Assembly: GCA_003225005.1 (NCBI GenBank)
Contig: QIAN01000028.1
Span: forward strand, 1-64,000
Length of the DNA: 64,000 nt
From: Acidobacteriota bacterium
Lineage (GTDB): Bacteria > Acidobacteriota > Terriglobia > Terriglobales > Acidobacteriaceae
Direction: 5' to 3'
Part shown: positions 27,395-36,629 of the stretch, one piece after another
Layout of the letters: every line of letters starts with the position of its first letter
Position numbering within the stretch: position 1 is the stretch's first letter
Made by a program: the position numbers and the translations under genes
Notes under the pieces: model-generated
Databases searched by the model: none
Seen by the model: the letters and a program-made list of their open reading frames with translations, nothing else
Told to the model about the DNA's origin: nothing

Positions 27395-28681
27395 TCACGA
27401 ACGCAATGCGGGCTCTTCTCCCAGCGATCGAGAATGCTCTGTTGTGGAAGGGATAACACTTGGCCCAGGAATGTTGATGGAATCTGCCGGCAGCGATTTC
27501 AATATCGTCCGCGTGAGTGTGCGAGCAGCAAACCCAGCGCCGAAGGCAAATCGCATGACGGGTCCGAAGCTGTTAGCGGCTGCGACTCCGATAAAGTAAA
27601 GACCGGGAACGGATGATTCGAAGGCGGAAGACAAGACTGGCGCGCCGTTTACGGTTCTGACCTTAGAACGGAGGTCCGCGCTGAGGAAACGGAGCCGTTC
27701 CATATCCACACGGTAACCGGTCGCCGCGATGACGTGCTCTGTCAGCACTTCACGCTGAGTGCCATCTGCAGCCTGAAGGTTTAGTCGTACTCGGCCATTC
27801 TTTATCGCGGCACCCTGCGTCGAGTATCCGAGCAAGAGAGGAGCCCTCATCACCTTATCCTTGATAAACCACCCTCCAGAAGGGCCAAGGGTGGTGCGCA
27901 CAAGGTGCAAACGCAACTGCTCAGGCAGATAGTGAAAGGCACCCGGTCCATTCGCAAAAAAGCGCGAGCGCAACCCTGGACCAAGCCCCGATTTTGGATG
28001 CCGAATCTGCTTCCATAAAGAACGCTTGGCACCGTTGGGACCGCTGTGGAACTGCAAGGAAGGCCGCCGAGCTACAAGCTGTACGTCCGCGCCGGCATCG
28101 CGCAACAATCCAGTCAAGTCCAGGGCCGATGCCCCGCCCCCGAGCACCACAACGCTGTGACCTTTGAAGGATCCAAGTTCATGATGCTCGTAGCTATGCG
28201 ACAGGAACTCCTCCGGCAACTGGGCCAACTGAGGGGGAACGTATTTGAAATGGGTAATACCGACGGCGAGCACCACCTGCCGGGCCGAAACTGTCTCACC
28301 ATAGTCGAGCCGCAGACGAAATCCACCCGGCATGCGGTCGAGACCGACAACCATCCGGTCTTCCAGCTCAGGCACCATTCGCCGCCCAAAGGCGAGCCCG
28401 TAGTCAGCGAAGGTATCAAGTCGAACTGGAATGCCTGAGTCAGCGTACTCGATACCGCGCTCAGCACAAAAATGTTTCAGCGTGAAATCACGATTGGGAT
28501 CGTAAATGTCCGACGCGAAACCGTCAGACTTGAGCATCATGCCTTTTGGCATATGCGCCACCCAGCTGTCCATCGGGCGGCCGAAAATACGGAATGGAAT
28601 GCCGCAACGCCGGAAATGCGCCGCTAAAGAGAGTCCGTAAGGACCCGCGCCAACAATCGCAATATTCACCATGGCTTTCAC
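27395..28681 (-). CDS. FAD/NAD(P)-binding oxidoreductase (flavin monooxygenase-like)
   Basis: A 428-residue flavoprotein. The N-terminal IAIVGAGPYGLSLAAHF is the FAD dinucleotide-binding motif, and the second Rossmann motif is VVVLGGGASALDLTGLL (about 175-191). The ATGYRVD motif near residue 325 is typical of the lysine/ornithine N-monooxygenase and flavin-dependent monooxygenase group. Several acidobacterial and rhizobial polysaccharide loci have homologues of this kind. It may hydroxylate an amino acid or oxidise a carrier-bound intermediate, but this is inference. GTG at 28681 follows AAGGAA closely; an ATG at 28672 is possible. Confidence 0.85.
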   Translation of the reverse strand: MKAMVNIAIVGAGPYGLSLAAHFRRCGIPFRIFGRPMDSWVAHMPKGMMLKSDGFASDIYDPNRDFTLKHFCAERGIEYADSGIPVRLDTFADYGLAFGRRMVPELEDRMVVGLDRMPGGFRLRLDYGETVSARQVVLAVGITHFKYVPPQLAQLPEEFLSHSYEHHELGSFKGHSVVVLGGGASALDLTGLLRDAGADVQLVARRPSLQFHSGPNGAKRSLWKQIRHPKSGLGPGLRSRFFANGPGAFHYLPEQLRLHLVRTTLGPSGGWFIKDKVMRAPLLLGYSTQGAAIKNGRVRLNLQAADGTQREVLTEHVIAATGYRVDMERLRFLSADLRSKVRTVNGAPVLSSAFESSVPGLYFIGVAAANSFGPVMRFAFGAGFAARTLTRTILKSLPADSINIPGPSVIPSTTEHSRSLGEEPALRS

Positions 28682-28770
28682 GAGTTCCTTCGAGGTGGTT
28701 TAGGCTAATCGAAAACAACGCACAAGAATGGGGGAGGCACTTGGAGGACTAATGCAAGCAAAGTGACCCT

Positions 28771-30687
28771 TTAGGCCGAGAGTCGAAACCCATTTTGCAG
28801 GACACACGCGCTCAGCACCATCATGAGTACCTGATCATCTGCTACACGTGAACTTTCGTCCGTGTTCTGCAGGCTGTCGAGTACCTTTATTATTTTATTG
28901 CGATCAAAGAATGGCATTGAGGCTAGAACAGGCCCACGAAGCGTATCTTGCAAGAGAAGGCTGAGCCGCCCCCTCGGATTCAGCGCCGCGGGGGGGCTGA
29001 GAAATGGATGTTTCGGCCTGCGATAGGCGGTCTCGGTAATGACGTCGCGTAGCGCCTCTCTGAGAATGTACTTCTGGGTCGCTCCGCGTATCTTTTGAGT
29101 AGTCGGCTGGGAGCGCATCAGTTGCACAAGATGATGGTCGAGAAATGGTAACCGTCCCTCAACCGAATGCCCCATTTCCATGCGATCACCCAACAGCACG
29201 AGAAGATAGTTGGGCAGCCGGGTTTTTGCCCACAGATAAAGAGACTGGTTCAACGGCTCCCGACCGGCGAGCTGACCGGGCACATCAATATCATTGAAGA
29301 AGCTACGGTAATCGTCGCGGCCCTGGAAACTTCCGAGGAAGTCCTGATTTAGCATTTCATGCACCCTCGCTGATAGGACGTACGAAGTTCCTATCCAGCC
29401 GGGGACAAAACCAAGAAGCCGTTTAACCGAATCGAGAGATCGGCCGTTCCCGTTCCGCGGCGAGAAGCCCGCCGACGCGTGGTTGTTTTCTTCCGTTCTC
29501 TGCGGATCAGGCTGTGCCCTTTTTCCCGATCCGTTTGCAGCCAGGTCCCGCCGGAAATGCTGGTATCCTCCTAGAATTTCGTCGGAGCCTTCGCCGGTGA
29601 GCACGACCTTGTAACCAGCATCCTGTACGGCCCGGCTGAGCAGATACTTGGCCACTCCGTGCGCATTCACGCAAAGAATTTCTGATTGCAGAATGGCGTC
29701 GGAGAAATGATCGGCAAGATCGTCCTGCTGAATAGGAATGGGACAGAATTCCGCTTGGGCCTTCGCCGCCATTTCCCTGGCAATGTGGCTTTCATCGTAT
29801 TCGCTACGGTCGAAGGTCAGAGTGAAAGCGCGCAATGGCCCCGTGTGGTGACGTGCCGCGAGACCGAGGATAGCGCAAGAGTCGATTCCTCCACTGAGGT
29901 AACAACCTACCGGAACATCGGCGCGGAGGCGGATGCGAACAGCTTCGTCCAAGGCATCCCGAAATTCCTGGGCATATTCCGCATCCGATCGCACCGGCCC
30001 AGCATCGGCCGCGCACGGATAGTTGAAATCCCAATACTGGTGAATCTTGACCTGGTTGTCAGTCGCAAGCAGGTAGTGGCCGGGAGGTATCTGGGAGATA
30101 CCCTCGAACAGCGTGCGCCTCTGATGGCCACCGATCCCGCCCGAATGATAAAGGGACTCGCGATCCCAGCGCGCCGGCACTCCTGCTGCGAAGAGGGCCT
30201 TCACTTCGGATGCAAAGTAAAGAACGCCCTCGTGCATTGCATAGAAGAGCGGCTTGATACCAAACCGGTCCCGGGCGGCAAACAACGTTCTATTGACCCC
30301 GTCCCAAAGGATGATTGCGAATTCGCCCCGCAGCCGCTGCAGGCAATGAGCACCGAGGTCTTCGTAAAGATGGAGAGCCACCTCGCTATCCGATCGAGTC
30401 CGAAGCCGATGTCCGTTCTGTTCGAGTTCCTTCTGAATCGCCTCGTAATTGTAGAATTCGCCGTTAACAATAATGCGAAGAGTTTCGTCTTCATTTGCGA
30501 TCGGCTGATCTCCGGTCGTGAGGTCGATGATACTAAGACGCGCGTGCCCCAGCCCGACTCGACGATCGGCAGCGATCCAGTATCGCTGTCCGTCGGGGCC
30601 CCGGTGATGAAGGCTTTTTGTGGCTTTCTCCAGGACTTCATCCGCGATGGGTGTCTGCCGGGAACAAACTGCAACGATTCCGCACAT
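28771..30687 (-). CDS. asnB: Asparagine synthase (glutamine-hydrolysing)
   Basis: A 638-residue two-domain enzyme. The N-terminal MCGIVAVCS provides the Cys nucleophile of the glutaminase domain; RLSIIDLTTGDQPI and GEFYN follow. The synthetase domain carries the pyrophosphate loop LSGGIDSCAILGL (about 260) and VVLTGEGSDEILGGYQHF. Length and motifs fit full AsnB. In polysaccharide and peptide loci, such enzymes may amidate a sugar acid or amino acid instead of making free asparagine. GAGG about nine bases before ATG 30687 supports the start. The adjacent aspartate kinase strengthens an Asp-family theme. Confidence 0.93.
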   Translation of the reverse strand: MCGIVAVCSRQTPIADEVLEKATKSLHHRGPDGQRYWIAADRRVGLGHARLSIIDLTTGDQPIANEDETLRIIVNGEFYNYEAIQKELEQNGHRLRTRSDSEVALHLYEDLGAHCLQRLRGEFAIILWDGVNRTLFAARDRFGIKPLFYAMHEGVLYFASEVKALFAAGVPARWDRESLYHSGGIGGHQRRTLFEGISQIPPGHYLLATDNQVKIHQYWDFNYPCAADAGPVRSDAEYAQEFRDALDEAVRIRLRADVPVGCYLSGGIDSCAILGLAARHHTGPLRAFTLTFDRSEYDESHIAREMAAKAQAEFCPIPIQQDDLADHFSDAILQSEILCVNAHGVAKYLLSRAVQDAGYKVVLTGEGSDEILGGYQHFRRDLAANGSGKRAQPDPQRTEENNHASAGFSPRNGNGRSLDSVKRLLGFVPGWIGTSYVLSARVHEMLNQDFLGSFQGRDDYRSFFNDIDVPGQLAGREPLNQSLYLWAKTRLPNYLLVLLGDRMEMGHSVEGRLPFLDHHLVQLMRSQPTTQKIRGATQKYILREALRDVITETAYRRPKHPFLSPPAALNPRGRLSLLLQDTLRGPVLASMPFFDRNKIIKVLDSLQNTDESSRVADDQVLMMVLSACVLQNGFRLSA

Positions 30688-30795
30688 TCCAATAGTCCTC
30701 GAACCTATAAGCTAGTGAAGCCGTGCCGTTGTCGCATACGTCATTCTGTCATGGTGGAATGCAGTCGGAGGAAACTGCATTCGCGAAAGCACTGA

Positions 30796-32373
30796 CTAAA
30801 CGGCAGAGACGGGAGTTTCATCGGGGCGGTCACGAAATGCACTGGCAAATTCGGCTCCCGACAACTGGAATTCCCGATGGATCGTCGCCAACGCCGCTTG
30901 CATATCAGTCTTTGTGACGAGAAAGGAGAGACTGAAGGGGGACGAGCCTTGCGCGATAGATGTGATGTTTATATTCTCCCGACTCAGCGCAGTAAGGGTG
31001 CGCCCAACGACACTGGATGGACTTCGCATGTTCCGCCCCACTACACTGACAATTGCAACTGTCGAATCGAGCAGAATATGTTCCACTTTTTCCTGCGCCA
31101 AATCGTGAGCGAACTCACCCCGTAACGCCTCGATGGTGCGATTGGCGAGCGAGGCTGAAACCACCAGCGAAGTGTCATTCGGCGATGATGAATGTGAAAT
31201 CAAGAGAAAGTCGGCCCGCCAACGATCCGCAAATGCGCCGTCTAAGAAACCCGACACTCCTGCAGTGGCAGGACCTCGTACCGTAATCAGGGCGACGTCG
31301 CTAATCGCTGTGAGTGCCGTAACGCTTCCGGCAACGTTCTCGGGTCCGGAAGACGTAATTTTGGTGCCCGGCCGTTCCGGAGCGAAAGTGTTGCGAATCC
31401 AGAGCGGGATGCCGCATTTCATGATCGCGTTAAGAGTTTTCGGATGCAGCACTTTTGCGCCAAAGTACGCGAGCTCGGCCGCTTCTCGATATGAGATTTC
31501 TGGAATCGTGCACGCGCCCGGTACGAGTCGTGGGTCCGCTGTGTGTAGGCCGTCAACATCCTTCCAAATAATGACTTCGTCCGCATCTAAAGCAGCGGCT
31601 AAGATTGTAGCGGAGTAATCCGAGCCTCCCCGACCGAGAGTTGTACGCGCCCCTTCCACGGTAACTCCGATGAAGCCGGTCACAACCGGCGCGACACCCC
31701 GCTGCAAGAGCGGACGTAGTCGCGCTTGGCAGCTTTTTCGCGTCAGATCCATCTGGGGCTCAGCAGCGCCATGATACGAGTCAGTCACGACGAGTTCGGT
31801 GGCTTCAATGGCCTCGCTGGCAATTCCCTCTTGAGCCAGGACGGCCGCAACAACCGGAGCACAGAGGCGCTCGCCCAGGCTCAAGATGGAATCGCGTGCG
31901 CGTGGCGTCAATTCACGTAACAGCATGGCGCCCCGAAGGAGTTCGTCACATTCCCGGAAAAGCTCGTGCATCTGACGCTCTATACGGCTTCTCTCGTCTA
32001 ACGAACGAATCAACCCGCTCAGCAAGGCAACGTGCTGCTCCCGGAGGGTATCGAGAATTGCCTCCACCAGTGTTCGATTTCCTGCCTCCGATCCCGAGGC
32101 TGCCTCGATCAACTTGTTGGTCACGCCGCTCATCGCCGAGACTACAACCACGACGTCGCTCTCTCCGGACGCTGCTTTAATCAGCTTGACAACTCCCTCG
32201 ATACAGGATGCGCCCGCGACAGAGGTCCCGCCAAATTTCATTACTCGGAGTGTCCTCTTCACCTTGCGGTGCACATGGGCGTGAACAGATCGATGCTCGA
32301 GGAATCGGTCAGCGGAAGATTCTGTGACCCTCAGTGCAGAATTCGCGCTCGGCACATTAATGCTTCTAGTCAT
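30796..32373 (-). CDS. lysC: Aspartate kinase
   Basis: A 525-residue aspartokinase of the monofunctional type. Residues about 45-60 contain MKFGGTSVAG, the nucleotide-binding start; TLGRGGSDYSAT and DGLHTADPR follow in the kinase domain. Two ACT domains form the C-terminal third (NINITSIAQGSSPFSLSF near the end). It phosphorylates aspartate, entering the Asp-family pathway toward homoserine, Met, Thr and Lys. ATG 32373 is preceded by GGGGAAAGG. The 44-residue extension ahead of MKFGGTS is unusual, and a start nearer 32241 cannot be excluded. Located four genes upstream of MetY and MetA, it may feed a locus-specific amino-acid supply. Confidence 0.9.
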   Translation of the reverse strand: MTRSINVPSANSALRVTESSADRFLEHRSVHAHVHRKVKRTLRVMKFGGTSVAGASCIEGVVKLIKAASGESDVVVVVSAMSGVTNKLIEAASGSEAGNRTLVEAILDTLREQHVALLSGLIRSLDERSRIERQMHELFRECDELLRGAMLLRELTPRARDSILSLGERLCAPVVAAVLAQEGIASEAIEATELVVTDSYHGAAEPQMDLTRKSCQARLRPLLQRGVAPVVTGFIGVTVEGARTTLGRGGSDYSATILAAALDADEVIIWKDVDGLHTADPRLVPGACTIPEISYREAAELAYFGAKVLHPKTLNAIMKCGIPLWIRNTFAPERPGTKITSSGPENVAGSVTALTAISDVALITVRGPATAGVSGFLDGAFADRWRADFLLISHSSSPNDTSLVVSASLANRTIEALRGEFAHDLAQEKVEHILLDSTVAIVSVVGRNMRSPSSVVGRTLTALSRENINITSIAQGSSPFSLSFLVTKTDMQAALATIHREFQLSGAEFASAFRDRPDETPVSAV

Positions 32374-32543
32374 ATATCTGCCTTTCCCCACAGGACAGGT
32401 CATCCGCTAAGTCGAGCACTCACAAGAGGAAGTAGTTTTCAGACGGCGACGGAGGCGATCAACAGAGGATTGGACCTTGTTGCTTCTTATCTCAACCAAG
32501 GGAGCAGTGCCGTCCAGGAAGACGGAAAAGAATCCATGGGCCA

Positions 32544-33785
32544 TCAAAGGCGTCGCAGGCCGATGGCCGAAGACGCTTTGATCCAATCAGGCTCGGATTT
32601 AGAGAACCAGGCTCTCCGCTTTCGAGCTTGGTCGACGCACGCGCGAAGCAGTTCGGGCTCTTCCCAGGGAACATCGTGATAGCTCGAACGCAAGAATGGG
32701 CTGTGGGGATCACTTATCCACTCGTGCGGAAACAACGTGATCGTATCCTTTTCAGTAACCCTTGCAGCCGGTTGCACAGCCTCTCCGGAAACTGCCGCGC
32801 GCAAAGCTGCGGGAAGATCTTGTCCGGCACCCAGAGTCAGATGCGTAACTTGAGTCGCTCGCGGATTGACCTCGAGGAGATAGGCATTTCCAGTTTCTGC
32901 CTCCAGCACAAAATCAAATCCATGCAGTCCCGAGAGATTGAGCCTACGGACTATCTTTTCCACTGCAGCTGACATCTCCGGATTGTCGATCCGCTGCACG
33001 ACGGTGGCCGGTCCCCTTAAGCTCCGCTTTTTTAGTACTTCAAAATGAAGAGTGGCCAGAACTGTCCCTTTCCAGCAAGCAACGGCACTCGTTGCTTCGC
33101 GTCCCGCTACGTAGGACTGCGCATTCACGACGTAGCGATGCCGCAGTAAAGACGGCCAAACCAATGCGGTGTCCCGGTCAACTAAAGCTCGCTTAGCTGC
33201 TCGTGCCAGAAGTGGAGGAGCTTGCAATGCGCGAAGGGCCTGTTCCGCTTGTTCAAGGGTGTGGACGACTCGTACGCCTTCGCCGCCTGAAGTACCGTTT
33301 GCTTTCAGGACCACAGGAAAACCTGCGTCGGCGGACCATCTTCTAAGATCGTCGGCATCGTTGATGACTGCGGTTCTGGGAGCCCGGACACCCTCTTCTT
33401 TGGCCAATTCCATGAAAGCAGTTCTGGCATGAACCACGGAGAAGCTGTCTGGGGCACCCAGCGAACGCTCGATTGAGGTGCAAATCAGGCCTCCAGTTCC
33501 GCCGTGCTTCCTTTCTCGGTCATAGAGCTGGTGCAGATGCCAGGTTGCAAGATCGTCACCTGGAACTATGATGTCCGGCTTGGACTCGGCGATTGCATCA
33601 GCGAAGCATGCCGCGGGTGCCAGGCCCTTGTAAAAGTAAATCTTGGACACGACACTGGTCTTGCCGATCGGATGCTGGGAGGGACAGAGACCTTCCACAG
33701 TGCACCCCGCATTTGCCAGGGCAACTGCTAGACGCGCAGTCGTAAACCAACGAGCAGTAGCGACAACTAACACTTTCGGTTTCAA
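32544..33785 (-). CDS. ATP-grasp domain protein
   Basis: A 413-residue ATP-grasp enzyme. Seen: the pre-ATP-grasp start KPKVLVVATARWFT, the ATP-binding lysine and glycine loop PVVLKANGTSGGEGV (about 150-165), and the metal/ATP-binding FVLEAETGNAYLLEVNPRATQ (near 290-310). Members ligate a carboxylate to an amine, thiol or imine. In natural-product and polysaccharide loci, they often form peptide or amide bonds. The start is uncertain: TTG 33785 follows a GGAGG stretch and begins the domain, but the open frame extends 183 bp further upstream. Substrate unknown; the context suggests an amino acid or a uronic acid. Confidence 0.82.
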   Translation of the reverse strand: MKPKVLVVATARWFTTARLAVALANAGCTVEGLCPSQHPIGKTSVVSKIYFYKGLAPAACFADAIAESKPDIIVPGDDLATWHLHQLYDRERKHGGTGGLICTSIERSLGAPDSFSVVHARTAFMELAKEEGVRAPRTAVINDADDLRRWSADAGFPVVLKANGTSGGEGVRVVHTLEQAEQALRALQAPPLLARAAKRALVDRDTALVWPSLLRHRYVVNAQSYVAGREATSAVACWKGTVLATLHFEVLKKRSLRGPATVVQRIDNPEMSAAVEKIVRRLNLSGLHGFDFVLEAETGNAYLLEVNPRATQVTHLTLGAGQDLPAALRAAVSGEAVQPAARVTEKDTITLFPHEWISDPHSPFLRSSYHDVPWEEPELLRACVDQARKRRAWFSKSEPDWIKASSAIGLRRL

Positions 33786-34008
33786 CTTCGTCCAGACCTC
33801 CGCTTTCAAGAGCAGCGAATAGCAAGAATCTATGGGGAACGACTTAGAGCTTCGTGGGGATCTACACCGGCTTACGCTGGAACGGAACGATCTAGACCAC
33901 GCTGGGGGAAAGCGCAGATGCTCACTTAGATTCCCACATTTGAACTTCGCAATCGCTGCCGCGAACAAATCGGCTTCAAATCAAGTTCACACCTGCATGC
34001 GGTAGAAA

Positions 34009-35199
34009 CTAGAGCGAAGAATCACCATCGAAGCCGCTGGGATTCCAGATCATTGGGTCCGCCAACCGTGACGCCAATCTGTCGTTCGCGGCTTTGTAAT
34101 AATACAACCAGCTTGGCAACTTGCGCCTGTAAGGCTTGAGTTTTGAGATTGCGTCTTCAACTTCCTGTCCCATCCCGATGTACTCCAACATGTGAATTCC
34201 CTCGCTATGACATCTCTTTATCGCGGAACGTAACATCGGGACGAGCAGTGCGTTCTTTCCGTCCAGAGCCTGGAAATCGATCAGGCGCATGCGCTTGAGG
34301 CCAAACTTGGGGCTGTCTTGCCTGCAAAAGATGGAATAAGCCACAAGTTTAGAACCACTCATCACAGTAAGGATCCACAGCTGATCTCTAAGCATGGCGT
34401 ACTTAAAGTGCCAGTCCAGCACCTCTCGCGTTCGAACGGCAAGGAGCAGGCACGACTTCTCCCTCCGGGATGCTTGCCAGAAAGCGTCAAAACGCTCATC
34501 AAAACCCTCGCAGCAAGAAACTGATGCTTCGTCACAATTCTCATCCCGGCCTTTTCCTGCAAACAATTTCCGAACCAACAATGCTCCAGAAAGCGCATAG
34601 CTCAAATGTCGACGCAGAGGAAGCCCCTTCATCGCAATCAAGCTGGACGCAAAGCCTAAGCTGTTTGTGACCCAGAATGCGGACTGATCCCATGCACCGG
34701 CCGGAACCGGCACCGAGTTGAACATTCCCAGCACCGGTGAGGATTGGACGTTCGCAGTTGTGCCTAAGTAGATATCTACATTCTGCTGGGTAAAATAGCG
34801 TTGCAGGAGTGGAACTGAATAATTTCGATACTGTGTGTCCACCACCCAGGCTCGAGTTGCGGCCGCGATCAGAGGCTGGCCCTCTAACTCATACATCAGT
34901 GGGATATTTCCGACATATCCTACAACTTGCCCGCGACTCTCTGCAATCCACCCAATCGGCCAGTTCGGCGTGTTCGGTCCGCATGCAGGGTTCGAGGTCC
35001 AGAGATGGGTCCATTCTCCATATTCTTTGCTTTCAAGCCCGTACTGCGACTCAAGAGAGCAAATTTCAGGATAATCGTCGAACGAGGCCTCGCGAATGTC
35101 GACAGAACGAGAACTTCTCTGACGCGCTCGCTGGCAATCAACATCTTTGACTATTTGCAGCATTTGCTTGGGCAGGCAGACCGATTTACATCGACGCAT
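34009..35199 (-). CDS. GNAT-like acyltransferase
   Basis: A 396-residue protein (from ATG 35199). The first acetyltransferase-like part contains VDIREASFDDYPEICSLE and AESRGQVVGYVGNIP, a GNAT core. A second half (ILTVMSGSKLVAYSIFCRQD to LEYIGMG) looks like a second GNAT fold, as in FemAB-type or exopolysaccharide-locus aminoacyl/acyl transferases. Probably it N-acylates an amino sugar or joins an acyl or aminoacyl group to a sugar. The start was set after the upstream glycosyltransferase stop (35247); a longer frame up to 35385 overlaps that gene. It lies between the ATP-grasp and glycosyltransferase genes on the same strand. Confidence 0.7.
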   Translation of the reverse strand: MRRCKSVCLPKQMLQIVKDVDCQRARQRSSRSVDIREASFDDYPEICSLESQYGLESKEYGEWTHLWTSNPACGPNTPNWPIGWIAESRGQVVGYVGNIPLMYELEGQPLIAAATRAWVVDTQYRNYSVPLLQRYFTQQNVDIYLGTTANVQSSPVLGMFNSVPVPAGAWDQSAFWVTNSLGFASSLIAMKGLPLRRHLSYALSGALLVRKLFAGKGRDENCDEASVSCCEGFDERFDAFWQASRREKSCLLLAVRTREVLDWHFKYAMLRDQLWILTVMSGSKLVAYSIFCRQDSPKFGLKRMRLIDFQALDGKNALLVPMLRSAIKRCHSEGIHMLEYIGMGQEVEDAISKLKPYRRKLPSWLYYYKAANDRLASRLADPMIWNPSGFDGDSSL

Positions 35200-35246
35200 A
35201 AAGCCGATTCGACTTTTTTCCCAGGGTAAGGACTTCCCAGCCCTCC

Positions 35247-36533
35247 TCATGCAACCTTGCCTGCAACGACAACGGGATCCCCGGAATATCTGTGCGTACC
35301 TACGCGGGATTCGGGCACGATGAAGTCTGAACCATTCAGTAATTCCTCGTAAGTGCGAACCAAGGTCGCTTCCGTCAGGTCCCAAGCCAAGACCTCTTGA
35401 AATCTTTTCTTCGCGAATCTCGCCATTCTTTGCCTGCGTTCTTCATCCTCCAGGAGCTCACGAACACCAGTTGCGAATTTGTTAACATCGTTCGGTTCGA
35501 TGTAGTGAGCTGCTTCCAGAGCCGAGCGCCGATGCTCAACCAGATCAAACGCAACGGTCGGCTTTCCGAATGACATGTATTCCACGATCTTATTCATTGT
35601 GGAACAATTGTTAAAGTGAGTACACGGGTCGGGGTCAACGCATATGTCAGCGCTAGACAGATATAGACAAAGCTGCTCATCGTCTATTTGCCCAAGGAAC
35701 TCCACGGTATCGGTAACATCAAGTTCAGCAGCCAAGGATTGCATCGATCTCTGATTAGGACCGTCACCTATGATTACAAATCGTGTATCACTTCCATACT
35801 GACGTCGGTAGATGCGAATAGCACGCAATAAGTAATCTACGCCGTCTTGCTTACCGATCTGCCCGAGGAATACCACTAAATGCTTGCGCCCTTGCTTGAG
35901 ATCGGTTTTTGGTCCGTCAACTTTAGCCCACCCAAGCCGCGGGCCACTCCGGACCACGACAATCTTTTCGTCGGAGAGCCGACCTCTCGTCCTCGCGATC
36001 TGCCGATAAGATTCATTCACTGCGACCACAACGTCTGCGGTGCGAAAGGTTAGCTGCTCGAGTAATAGAAGAATGGAGTAGACCACTCCTCGTGGGGGGT
36101 GGCCTTTCGCGACGTACAGCTCGGGACACAGATCATGATGATCGAAAACGAACTTGACACCCAGGGGACGAAATAGTAGTGCAATTGCAAAATAGGTATC
36201 CGGTGGATTGCAAGCATGAATGGCTTGAAAGGGGCATCTGAGATAGGCTACGACCGCTAGCATTAAGGTTGCCAGCCAGCAATAAGTAAACTCCAGGAAG
36301 TACCCCAGCACACTATCACTGGATTCGATGAGGAGCGGATATCGATAGATGTGAACTCCATACAGGCACTCATAACTTTTCGCGTACCTTTTTGACTTGG
36401 GGCAAATCACCGTAACGCCGAAGCCAGCACGACTAAGGGTACCTGCCTCTTGCCAGACCCGGCGGTCGAACGGAACCGGCAGATTCTGAACTATCATCAA
36501 AATGTTGTGCGAAGAGGAACGGGCGCTAGTCAC
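35247..36533 (-). CDS. Family 4 glycosyltransferase
   Basis: A 428-residue GT-B retaining glycosyltransferase. The N-terminal domain starts ILMIVQNLPVPFDRRVWQEA, a typical start of GT4 enzymes of capsule loci, and the C-terminal domain holds LVVFLGQIGKQDGVDYLL, VIIGDGP and the late EYMSFGKPTVAFDLVEHR donor-binding helix. It likely adds a sugar during repeat-unit synthesis in the cytoplasm. It follows the priming transferase gene after a 96-bp gap and precedes the GNAT-like gene. Donor sugar unknown. Confidence 0.9.
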   Translation of the reverse strand: MTSARSSSHNILMIVQNLPVPFDRRVWQEAGTLSRAGFGVTVICPKSKRYAKSYECLYGVHIYRYPLLIESSDSVLGYFLEFTYCWLATLMLAVVAYLRCPFQAIHACNPPDTYFAIALLFRPLGVKFVFDHHDLCPELYVAKGHPPRGVVYSILLLLEQLTFRTADVVVAVNESYRQIARTRGRLSDEKIVVVRSGPRLGWAKVDGPKTDLKQGRKHLVVFLGQIGKQDGVDYLLRAIRIYRRQYGSDTRFVIIGDGPNQRSMQSLAAELDVTDTVEFLGQIDDEQLCLYLSSADICVDPDPCTHFNNCSTMNKIVEYMSFGKPTVAFDLVEHRRSALEAAHYIEPNDVNKFATGVRELLEDEERRQRMARFAKKRFQEVLAWDLTEATLVRTYEELLNGSDFIVPESRVGTHRYSGDPVVVAGKVA

Positions 36534-36629
36534 GAAACATCTCCTTCACGCTCCAGGTTTTTTTGCAGTTGTGGAAGCCATCTACGGGCATCCAGCGCGC
36601 CTGCGGCTTCGGACCAAGGCCAAGGGCAA

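Noticed and set aside
29686-30795. A 369-codon plus-strand open frame
   Set aside because: It runs antisense through the asparagine synthase gene, which has clear catalytic motifs. The antisense protein has no domain pattern.
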